Assembly (NCBI GenBank): GCA_017550405.1
Contig: JAFZPH010000041.1
Span: 1 to 45,913 of the forward strand
Origin: Bacteroidales bacterium
GTDB lineage: Bacteria > Bacteroidota > Bacteroidia > Bacteroidales > P3
Direction: 5' to 3'
DNA: 45,913 nucleotides
Made by a program: the position numbers and the translations under genes. Every line of letters starts with the position of its first letter. The stretch's first letter is position 1. Positions 32,919-41,066 of this stretch are shown here, piece after piece. Below the pieces are notes generated by a model. That model saw only the letters and a program-made list of their open reading frames with translations. It was not told the DNA's origin and searched no databases.

Positions 32919-35900
32919 ATGAAAAAAACACTATCTCTTTTGCTTCTTGTGCTTTTCAGCATCGGGATTGTCACAGCCGAGCCTGTAGGAGTTGAGAAGG
33001 CCCGCACGGTGGCATTGAATTTCTTGAAAATGGCAGACCCTGCCAACACACAATTGACTCAGCAAAGCCTTGTCGACATCACCTCGACAACTCCTTTCCA
33101 CGAGTTTTACGTTTTCTCTGTCCAAGAGAAAGGGTTCATCCTGGTTTCGGGAGACGACCGGGCACTACCCATCCTCGGATATTCGCTCAGCAACCCCTTC
33201 GTCAGCAAAGACATGCCCATGCAAGTCCTCGAATGGCTTTTGGGATACGATGAACAAATCGTTCGCCTAAAAGAAAACGACATCCTGCCAACCGAAGAAG
33301 TGACTGATGAATGGAACATCCTAGAACAGCAGGGGAGGAATCTCCAGTACACCAATTTCGCTGTCAGTCCTCTCCTTACCACCACTTGGAATCAAAGCCC
33401 CTATTACAACAACCAATGTCCATACGATGCCTCGGCCAGCACCCGAACACTAACGGGATGCGTTGCGACAGCGATGGCCCAAGTAATGAAATACTGGAAC
33501 TGGCCGACAACTGGTCGCAGTTCTCACTCTTACACTCACAGCACCTACGGTACACTGTCAGCCAATTTTAACACAACATACGACTGGAACAACATGCCCA
33601 ACAGCCTCTCATCTTCCAGTTCAACCACCCAAATTGCAGCAGTAGCTAAATTGATGTTTCACGTTGGCGTTGCCGTTGAGATGGACTATGGCCCAACTGG
33701 GAGCAGTGCCGGCGATATTAGCTGGGGATACCTCTCTGTAGCATGTCCCGAAAATGCTCTTCAAACCTATTTTAAATACAGCAGTTCGCTCCACGGCATT
33801 ATCGAAGCCGACTACACAGCAAACGAATGGAAAGAGTTGCTCCGCAACGAGCTTGACAATTCCAGACCGCTTTTATATCGCGGACAAGGTTCGGCAGGTG
33901 GACACATTTTTGTTGTGGACGGTTACGATAATTCCAACAGATTTCACTTCAATTGGGGCTGGGGTGGCTACTGCGACGGTTATTACACTATTGGAGCTCT
34001 AAACCCTGGGGGCATGTCTTTCAACACCAACGGAAGAGCCATCATAGGTATCACTCCCAACCGATCCACATCGTCTACAGCTACGGTGACAGCCACGCCC
34101 AACAACAGCAACTATGGATCTGTTAGCGGTGGAGGATCATACACTCCTTATTCCAACAACGTGACGCTACAAGCAACTGCCAACAGTGGCTACCGCTTCA
34201 AATGGTGGAGCGACTATTGTCTGCGCAACCCCCGACAATTCGTTGCACAAGGTGGAACTTCGAACTATACTGCAATATTTGAACCCATCGCTGGAGATAC
34301 TATTTACTATGGACGCAATTCATATGTGACCAGTCTGGGTTACGGAGACGCAACCGCCACCATATACTGGGGAATAAAAATACCCGCCAGCAGTCTTACT
34401 GCCGGAACTAATTTGACGAAAGTTCAGATATTCAACACCGACAACAACTCCTACACTCTTAATATATACTCTGGCACATCACAGCCCACCACAATTCTTC
34501 ATAACCAGTCCGTCACTTCTGTCTCGACAAATGCATGGAACACAATAACCCTGACTTCCACCGTCCCCATTACTGGCAATGACAATATCTGGATTATATT
34601 TAACTCTACAGGTTCTACCCATCCCGCCTCTGCCTCTTACGATTGCGGAAACGATGATTCCAGATATTGGGGAGGTTCCTCCGGTAGTTCATGGTACCCT
34701 CTTTCAAATTATAGTTGGATGATTCGTGCCATTTTCCAGCCTTCTACCATGTTCTCTATTACCACTTCTTCTTCTCCATCAGCTGGAGGTACAACGACTG
34801 GCGGCGGCACTTATGCCAGCGGCAGTTCCTGCACCGTGACCGCCACTCCTGCTTCGGGCTATGCATTTAAAAACTGGACGAGCGGAGGCTCAGTGGTGTC
34901 CAATAATGCCACTTACACTTTCCCTGTCAACTCCTCTCGTAGTTTGACAGCCAATTTCGTACGCAGATACACCATCACCGCAACTGCCAACCCCTCCAAC
35001 GGCGGTACTGTTTCCGGTGCCGGCACCTTTAACAGCGGAGCCACCTGCACGCTGACAGCTACACCAGCCTCGGGCTACACTTTCACCAACTGGAAAAACG
35101 GCAGCACGGTGGTCTCCACCAACTCTACCTACTCCTTCACTGTCAATGCCAACAGGACACTGACCGCTAACTTTACCGCTTCAACACCCACCACCTACTC
35201 CATCTCCGTATCGGCTAATCCTGCTGCAGGCGGTAGCGTGACAGGTGGCGGCACATATACCCAAGGCAGCAGTTGCACACTTCGTGCTTACCCCAACGCC
35301 AACTATGTCTTTACCAACTGGACTAGCGGCAGTACAGTGCTATCTTCCAATCCAGTTTACACTTTCACCGTCAATTCCAACAAGACCATTAAGGCCAACT
35401 TCTCAGTAGTGACAAACTGCGACATCGATGTTGACGACCTGCCCTACACCAACAACTTCGACTCCTACACTACCTCTACGACAGCTAAGACAGGATTTAC
35501 CATCCCCTGTTGGACCCTTGCCTATCAGGATGTCAGCATGACTGATGAATACAAGCCAATGGTATACTACGGCAGCGACTATGCACATAGCGGAAACTAC
35601 AGTCTCATCCTCAACAAGCGCGGTATCTATGCAATGCCCCGCGTCAACATGGACCTCAATACCCTTCAACTGAGTTTCTACGTCCGCCAGACTCAGACCA
35701 AATATCAACTTCAAGTGGGCGTAATGACCGACCTCAACGATGCATCCACTTTTGAGCCTTTGGCCACTTTCAACAACACCAGCACCACCGAGTCCGTGCT
35801 CCGCACAATCAGTTTTGCCAACTACAAGGGGCTCGGACACTATATTGCATTCCGCAACACCCTCACCGCCGGCAACACAGGTGACTATAGCTGCAACTAT

Positions 35901-38900
35901 ATCGACGACATCACCCTCTCGGTCAATCCTACAGCTTGCATCATCAGTGCATCCGCTCTTCCCTACACCGATAATTTTGACAGCTACACCACCTCTACCA
36001 CTGCCAAGACCGGCATCGAGCCTCCATGCTGGACGCTTGCCCACCAGGACGTCGCCATGACCGACGAGTATAAACCTATGATCTACTACAATTCAGCCAA
36101 CGCCCAAAGCGGAAACTACAGTCTTCTCCTCAACAAGCGCGGCATCTATGCCATGCCGTATATCGACATGGATGTCAACCGCCTGAAGCTACAGTTCTAC
36201 CTTAAACAGACTGCTGACAAATACCAACTTCAGGTCGGTGTTATGTCGAACCTGAACGATGCCTCCACCTTCGTCCCCGTGGCCACCCTCAATAACAGCA
36301 GCACCACGGCCAAGACACTCCAGACAGTCACCTTCGAAAACTACACTGGCTTGGGCCACTATATCGCCTTCCGCAACACCCTCGCTGCAGGCAACTCTGG
36401 GGACTTCAGCTGTAACTATATCGACAATGTCTCACTCTCTGTCAACACTGCAGCCTGCACACTCAGCGTTTCCAACCTCCCCTACACAGACAACTTTGAC
36501 TCCTACACCACCTCCACTACTGCCAAGACCATGGTTGAACCCACCTGCTGGACGCTTGCCCACCAAGACGCCACCATGTCCGACGAGTACAAGCCCATGA
36601 TTTATTATAGTTCTACCAATGCCCATAGCGGCAGCTACAGCCTCCTGCTCAACAAACGCGGCATCTATGCCATGCCCTACTTCAACGGCACTGTGAAGAA
36701 CCTGCAACTGAGCATGTACGTCATGCAGCAGCAGACCAAATACCAGCTTCAGGTCGGTGTGATGAGCAATCTCAACGACCCCAGCACCTTCGTGACTGTA
36801 GCCACCATCAACAACAGTTCCACTGCCCACGTGCTCCATACCGTCAGCTTCAGTTCCTATACCGGAAGCGGCCACTATATCGCCTTCCGCAACACCCTTG
36901 CCGCTGGCAATACGGGTGATTTCAGCTGCAACTATATCGATGACCTTACCCTCTCCAACACCTCTACCTATACTATCACCGCCACTGCCAACCCGACAGC
37001 CGGTGGTTCTGTCTCAGGTGCCGGCACCTTCACCAGTGGCAGCACCTGCACCTTGGTAGCCACTCCCGCTTCGGGCTATGCCTTCACCAACTGGACCAGC
37101 GGAAGCACCGTGGTCTCCACCAACGCCACCTACTCCTTCACCGTCAACTCCAACCGCACCCTCAAGGCCAATTTCGTCCGCACCTACACCATCACGGCCT
37201 CAGCTAACCCCACAGCCGGCGGCACCGTGACCGGCGGCGGAACATTTAATAGCGGTGCCACTTGTACCCTCCGCGCCACCGCTGCCTCTGGCTATGTCTT
37301 CACCAACTGGACCAGCGGCAGCACCGTGGTATCCACCAATGCCACCTACTCCTTCACCGTCTCAGCCAACCGCACCCTCAAGGCCAATTTCACACGCCGT
37401 TATACCATCACCGTCTCGGCCAACCCCTCCACTGGCGGCACTGTGACTGGTGGCGGTACATTCAACAGCGGTGCAACCTGCACGCTCCGTGCCACTCCCA
37501 ATGCCAACTACACCTTCACCAACTGGACCAGCGGCTCGACAATCCTTTCCACCAACGCCACCTATAGCTTTACCGTCTCTGCCAACAAGACCATCAAAGG
37601 CAACTTCACCTACGTCGGCGACTGCTCCATCGATGACAGCGACCTGCCCTACACCGACAATTTCGACTCCTATACCACCAGCACCACGGCCAAAACCGGC
37701 TACACTCTCCCCTGCTGGACGCTCGCCCATCAAGATGTTACTATGACTGACGAATACAAACCCATGGTGTACTACGGCAACTCCTACAGCGGCAACTATT
37801 CCCTTATCCTCAACAAACGTGGCATTTACGCCATGCCCCGCGTGGCCATGGACGTCAACCGTCTCAAACTCCAGTTCTACGTCAAACAGACTGCCGCCAA
37901 GTACCAGCTACAAGTAGGCGTGATGACCGACCTCAACAACGTTTCCACTTTCACTCCTGTTGCCACCATCAACAACAGCAGCACCACCGAGTCTGTCTTA
38001 CATACCGTCTCCTTCTCCAACTACACAGGCCTTGGTCACTATATCGCCTTCCGCAATGTCCTTGCCCCTGGCAACACCGGTGACTACAGTTGCAACTATA
38101 TCGACAATATCAACCTTTCGGTCAACTCCTCCGCCTGCACTCTCAGCGTGGCTAGTCTGCCCTATACCGAAAACTTCGATTCCTACACCTCCTCCACTAC
38201 TGCCAAGACCGGCATCGAACCCCCCTGTTGGAACCTCGCTCACCAGGATGTCACCATGACCGACGAATACAAGCCGATGATTTACTACAATGCATCCAAC
38301 GCCAACAGTGGCAGCTACAGTCTTATCCTCAACAAACGTGGCATCTATACTATGCCCTACTTCAATGGTACCATCCGTAACCTGCAGATAAGCATGTATG
38401 TCATGCAGTCGCAGGCAAAATACCAACTCCAAGTTGGTGTGATGAGCAATCTAAACGACGCAAGCACCTTCGTGCCTGTAGCAACCATCAATAACGGCAG
38501 TACGTCTACCCCCATGCTCCACACAGTCAGCTTTGCCTCCTACACTGGCAGCGGACACTATATTGCTTTCCGTAACATCCTTGCTGCAGGCAACTCTGGG
38601 GACTTCAGCTGCAACTATATCGATGACATCACCCTCTCCAATCCAACCATGTATACCATCACAGCTTCCGCCAACCCCTCGGCTGGCGGCACTGTGACCG
38701 GTGCTGGCACCTACACCAGTGGCAGTTCTTGCACACTGCGTGCCATACCCAACACAAACTACACATTCACAAACTGGACAAGCGGCAGCACAGTTGTTTC
38801 CACCAACGCCACCTATACCTTCTCCGTCACTTCCAACCGCACACTCAAGGCCAACTTCACCTACAATCCTCCGTGCCAGATCCGTCCTACAGACCTTCCC

Positions 38901-40694
38901 TACACCGACAACTTCGACTCCTACACCACCTCCACCACTGCCAAAACCGGCGTAGAGCCTACCTGTTGGACCCTTGCCTATCAGGATGTCAGCATGACCA
39001 GCGAGTATAAACCCATGATTTACTATAGCTCCTCCAACGCATACAGTGGCAACTACAGCCTGCTCCTCAACAAGCGCTGCATCTACGCCATGCCCGAGTT
39101 CAACGGCGACGTCAGCTCCCTCCAGCTCTCATTGTACGTCAAACAGGGCGTCGCCAAGTACCAGCTCCAGGTCGGCGTCATGTCTAACCTCAACGATGCT
39201 TCCACCTTCGTGCCTGTCGCCACCATCAACAACTCCAGCACCTCTGCTTCGGTGCTCAGCACCGTCAGCTTCGAGGGCTACTCCGGCTCTGGAAAGTACA
39301 TCGCCTTCCGCAACGTCCTGCCCTCCGGTGTATCCGAAAGTTTCAGCTGCAACTACATTGACGACATCACCCTTGAATTGCGTCCCACCGGCTGCCCTGC
39401 CATCTCCACCGCCGACCTCCCATACACCGACAACTTCGATTCCTACACCACATCCACGACAGCCAAAACTGGAGTAGAACCTACTTGCTGGACGCTTGTC
39501 CACCAAGACGTATCCATGTCTGATGAGTACAAGCCCATGATTTACTACAGCAGTGCCAATTCCCACAGCGGCAACTACAGCCTCCTCCTCAACAAACGGG
39601 GTCTCTATGCCATGCCCGCTGTTGATTGCGATGTAAGCACCCTCCAAATCAGCATGTACGTCAAACAATCCATGACTAAATACCAACTCCAGGTCGGTGT
39701 CATGACCAACCTCAGCGATGCCAGCACCTTTGTACCCGTTACCACCATTGACAACGGTAGCACCGCATCCGAACATGTCACCGTCAACTTTGCCCGCTAC
39801 ACCGGCAACGGTCGCTACATTGCCTTCCGCAATGTTCTTGCGTCTGGCTACTCAGGCGAGTACAGCTGCAACTACATCGACGACCTTACACTCTCCGTCC
39901 GCTGCGCCATCCACAACAGCGAACTGCCGTGGATTGAAGGATTCGAAAACCTTACTACCTCCACCACTGCCAAGACCGGTGTTGAACCGGCCTGCTGGAC
40001 CCTCGTACATCAAGACGTATCCATGACAACGGAATACAAGCCCATGGTCTACTACGATGCCTCCTGCGCCCATAGCGGCAACTACAGCCTCATCCTCAAC
40101 AAACGATGCCTCTATGCCCTGCCCACTGTCATCGCCAATGTCAACACCCTCCAGATGGAACTCTACGTCCGCCAAACCCAGACCAAGTACCAGCTCCAAG
40201 TCGGTGTACTCTCCAATATCAGCGACTACAATACTTTTGTCCCCGTCGCCACTCTCGACAACGGCAGCAATACAACTACCTCTCAACGCCATGTGGTCAA
40301 CTTCAGTTCCTACACCGGCAACGGCCACTATATCGCCTTCCGCAACATCCTTGCCCCGGGCAACTCTGGTGACTACAGCTGTAACTACATCGACGACATC
40401 ACCCTCCGTCAGCCCTCCACCGCCTACATGGACGACGACAAATCCAGCAGCACACACCTCGATACTCCCAGCCAGCACCATCTCGCCCTCTATCCCAACC
40501 CAACCTCCGGCAAACTCACCGTCGAGGCTGACGAAGAGGTGGTACGCGTGGATGTCTTCGACTACACCGGCCGCTGCGTGGCCTCATTCGAGCGGCAGAC
40601 CACTGTCGACCTCAGCCGTCTCGCCACGGGCCTCTACACCCTCCGCGTCACCCTCCCCGAACGCATCGAAGTCCGCCGCGTCGTGAAGCAGTAA
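32919..40694 (+). CDS. Giant secreted C10 (streptopain-family) cysteine protease with InlB-like and jelly-roll repeats and a T9SS type A sorting domain
   Basis: 2591 aa. A signal peptide (MKKTLSLLLLVLFSIGIVTA) leads into a Spi-like inhibitory prodomain (about 20-135). The C10 peptidase domain follows (about 145-380), with catalytic Cys in TLTGCVATAMAQVMKYW, His in GGHIFVVDGY and the FHFNWGWGG strand. One InlB-type ~70-aa repeat and a beta domain of unknown type come next, then three InlB-type repeats (34750-35406). Three jelly-roll repeats begin at 35418, 35937 and 36456. Three InlB-type repeats (36970-37608) precede jelly rolls 4 and 5 (37623, 38136), one InlB-type repeat (about 38650-38862), and jelly rolls 6-8 (38874, 39393, 39903). 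The last ~70 residues are a Por-secretion tail: ALYPNPTSGKLTVEA, VDVFDYTGRCV, LATGLYTLRVTLP, RRVVKQ. The prodomain suggests a zymogen activated after export. Likely cell-surface attached and proteolytically processed; substrate unknown. Confidence 0.9.
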   Translation: MKKTLSLLLLVLFSIGIVTAEPVGVEKARTVALNFLKMADPANTQLTQQSLVDITSTTPFHEFYVFSVQEKGFILVSGDDRALPILGYSLSNPFVSKDMPMQVLEWLLGYDEQIVRLKENDILPTEEVTDEWNILEQQGRNLQYTNFAVSPLLTTTWNQSPYYNNQCPYDASASTRTLTGCVATAMAQVMKYWNWPTTGRSSHSYTHSTYGTLSANFNTTYDWNNMPNSLSSSSSTTQIAAVAKLMFHVGVAVEMDYGPTGSSAGDISWGYLSVACPENALQTYFKYSSSLHGIIEADYTANEWKELLRNELDNSRPLLYRGQGSAGGHIFVVDGYDNSNRFHFNWGWGGYCDGYYTIGALNPGGMSFNTNGRAIIGITPNRSTSSTATVTATPNNSNYGSVSGGGSYTPYSNNVTLQATANSGYRFKWWSDYCLRNPRQFVAQGGTSNYTAIFEPIAGDTIYYGRNSYVTSLGYGDATATIYWGIKIPASSLTAGTNLTKVQIFNTDNNSYTLNIYSGTSQPTTILHNQSVTSVSTNAWNTITLTSTVPITGNDNIWIIFNSTGSTHPASASYDCGNDDSRYWGGSSGSSWYPLSNYSWMIRAIFQPSTMFSITTSSSPSAGGTTTGGGTYASGSSCTVTATPASGYAFKNWTSGGSVVSNNATYTFPVNSSRSLTANFVRRYTITATANPSNGGTVSGAGTFNSGATCTLTATPASGYTFTNWKNGSTVVSTNSTYSFTVNANRTLTANFTASTPTTYSISVSANPAAGGSVTGGGTYTQGSSCTLRAYPNANYVFTNWTSGSTVLSSNPVYTFTVNSNKTIKANFSVVTNCDIDVDDLPYTNNFDSYTTSTTAKTGFTIPCWTLAYQDVSMTDEYKPMVYYGSDYAHSGNYSLILNKRGIYAMPRVNMDLNTLQLSFYVRQTQTKYQLQVGVMTDLNDASTFEPLATFNNTSTTESVLRTISFANYKGLGHYIAFRNTLTAGNTGDYSCNYIDDITLSVNPTACIISASALPYTDNFDSYTTSTTAKTGIEPPCWTLAHQDVAMTDEYKPMIYYNSANAQSGNYSLLLNKRGIYAMPYIDMDVNRLKLQFYLKQTADKYQLQVGVMSNLNDASTFVPVATLNNSSTTAKTLQTVTFENYTGLGHYIAFRNTLAAGNSGDFSCNYIDNVSLSVNTAACTLSVSNLPYTDNFDSYTTSTTAKTMVEPTCWTLAHQDATMSDEYKPMIYYSSTNAHSGSYSLLLNKRGIYAMPYFNGTVKNLQLSMYVMQQQTKYQLQVGVMSNLNDPSTFVTVATINNSSTAHVLHTVSFSSYTGSGHYIAFRNTLAAGNTGDFSCNYIDDLTLSNTSTYTITATANPTAGGSVSGAGTFTSGSTCTLVATPASGYAFTNWTSGSTVVSTNATYSFTVNSNRTLKANFVRTYTITASANPTAGGTVTGGGTFNSGATCTLRATAASGYVFTNWTSGSTVVSTNATYSFTVSANRTLKANFTRRYTITVSANPSTGGTVTGGGTFNSGATCTLRATPNANYTFTNWTSGSTILSTNATYSFTVSANKTIKGNFTYVGDCSIDDSDLPYTDNFDSYTTSTTAKTGYTLPCWTLAHQDVTMTDEYKPMVYYGNSYSGNYSLILNKRGIYAMPRVAMDVNRLKLQFYVKQTAAKYQLQVGVMTDLNNVSTFTPVATINNSSTTESVLHTVSFSNYTGLGHYIAFRNVLAPGNTGDYSCNYIDNINLSVNSSACTLSVASLPYTENFDSYTSSTTAKTGIEPPCWNLAHQDVTMTDEYKPMIYYNASNANSGSYSLILNKRGIYTMPYFNGTIRNLQISMYVMQSQAKYQLQVGVMSNLNDASTFVPVATINNGSTSTPMLHTVSFASYTGSGHYIAFRNILAAGNSGDFSCNYIDDITLSNPTMYTITASANPSAGGTVTGAGTYTSGSSCTLRAIPNTNYTFTNWTSGSTVVSTNATYTFSVTSNRTLKANFTYNPPCQIRPTDLPYTDNFDSYTTSTTAKTGVEPTCWTLAYQDVSMTSEYKPMIYYSSSNAYSGNYSLLLNKRCIYAMPEFNGDVSSLQLSLYVKQGVAKYQLQVGVMSNLNDASTFVPVATINNSSTSASVLSTVSFEGYSGSGKYIAFRNVLPSGVSESFSCNYIDDITLELRPTGCPAISTADLPYTDNFDSYTTSTTAKTGVEPTCWTLVHQDVSMSDEYKPMIYYSSANSHSGNYSLLLNKRGLYAMPAVDCDVSTLQISMYVKQSMTKYQLQVGVMTNLSDASTFVPVTTIDNGSTASEHVTVNFARYTGNGRYIAFRNVLASGYSGEYSCNYIDDLTLSVRCAIHNSELPWIEGFENLTTSTTAKTGVEPACWTLVHQDVSMTTEYKPMVYYDASCAHSGNYSLILNKRCLYALPTVIANVNTLQMELYVRQTQTKYQLQVGVLSNISDYNTFVPVATLDNGSNTTTSQRHVVNFSSYTGNGHYIAFRNILAPGNSGDYSCNYIDDITLRQPSTAYMDDDKSSSTHLDTPSQHHLALYPNPTSGKLTVEADEEVVRVDVFDYTGRCVASFERQTTVDLSRLATGLYTLRVTLPERIEVRRVVKQ
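34081..38862 (+). repeat. Eight InlB/Listeria-Bacteroides-type ~70-aa repeats in the C10 protease
   Basis: Units lie at about 34081-34275, 34750-34965, 34966-35184, 35197-35406, 36970-37182, 37186-37395, 37399-37608 and 38650-38862. The consensus runs YTITASANPxAGGTVTGxG, then SGxxCTLRATPxxxYxFTNW, TSGSTVVSTNATYSFTV and NRTLKANF. Units 5-7 are close to one another at DNA level over long tracts such as TTCACCAACTGGACCAGCGG, implying recent duplication. They probably serve as extended spacers or binding modules. The coordinates span the set; jelly-roll units 1-5 lie among them. Confidence 0.8.
35418..40410 (+). repeat. Eight ~520-bp jelly-roll (choice-of-anchor J / MAM-like) repeats in the C10 protease
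   Basis: Units start at 35418, 35937, 36456, 37623, 38136, 38874, 39393 and 39903. Each opens with a Cys and LPYTDNFDSYTTSTTAKT, then P-x-CW, EYKPMIYY, SGNYSLLLNKRGIYAMP, KYQLQVGVMSNLNDASTF, HYIAFRN and ends CNYIDDITLS. The YIAFR...YIDD ending is characteristic of the choice-of-anchor J / cleaved-adhesin / MAM-like fold. Three Cys per unit are conserved. Unit 8 is the most divergent (LPWIEGFENLTTS). The family call is by fold-motif recall. Confidence 0.8.
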
Positions 40695-40717
40695 ACTCTT
40701 TTACGGGCTATGTCTTT

Positions 40718-40822
40718 ACGGGCAAGGTGCCCGTACCCCATCAAAACGGGCAAGGTGCCCTTACTCCCAAATCGGGCAAGGTGCTCTTACTCCCAAACGG
40801 GCAGGATGCCCGTGCTCCCAAA
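40718..40822 (+). repeat. Four imperfect 25-28-bp tandem repeats with a self-complementary core
   Basis: Units begin with CGGG at 40719, 40747, 40773 and 40798. The shared core is CGGGCAAGGTGCCC (variants GTGCTC and GGATGCCC) followed by a TACTCCCAAA-like spacer. Each GGGC-(AAGGT)-GCCC can fold as a small hairpin. A degenerate fifth start (ACGGGCTATG) lies at about 40703. Located 24 bp after the protease stop and directly before a terminator. Confidence 0.75.
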
Positions 40823-40823
40823 G

Positions 40824-40858
40824 GCAAGGCACTCCAAGCGGGGTGCCTTGCTGTTTTC
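40824..40858 (+). terminator. Terminator of the C10 protease gene
   Basis: Perfect 9-bp stem GCAAGGCAC / GTGCCTTGC (40824-40832, 40843-40851), 10-nt loop, followed by TGTTTTCT. It is the last and strongest hairpin of the preceding hairpin-repeat tract. Confidence 0.8.
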
Positions 40859-40966
40859 TATCTATCCTCCGAGATGCTAACGACAGCCTCTGACATTTTA
40901 ACACTTTTTAATACACAATATATCTGCAATTTAACCATCCCGTCTCAAAAAAAATGGTCACAACTT

Positions 40967-40997
40967 CTTGTCTAATTGAAAAAAAGATGTATTTTTG
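40967..40997 (+). promoter_or_regulatory. Promoter of the second giant gene (-33 CTTG, 19 bp, -7 TATTTTTG)
   Basis: TATTTTTG at 40990-40997 fits TAnnTTTG. A TTCTTG ends at 40970, 19 bp upstream. The predicted leader to the ATG at 41067 is about 65 nt. Together with the terminator before it, this indicates that the two giant genes are transcribed separately. Confidence 0.6.
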
Positions 40998-41066
40998 CAT
41001 CTGAAATAAACATTCAAATCCGCGTTCATTTTACACAATTATTAATCAACCTAAATACATACTATC

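Noticed and set aside
35403..39776. Several Val/Gly-rich minus-strand frames across the jelly-roll repeats
   Set aside because: They recur in the same phase in every repeat unit, as expected for antisense images of one coding repeat.
40718..40822. Possible CRISPR array
   Set aside because: The units are contiguous 25-28-bp imperfect repeats without unique spacers of constant length, and no cas gene is near.
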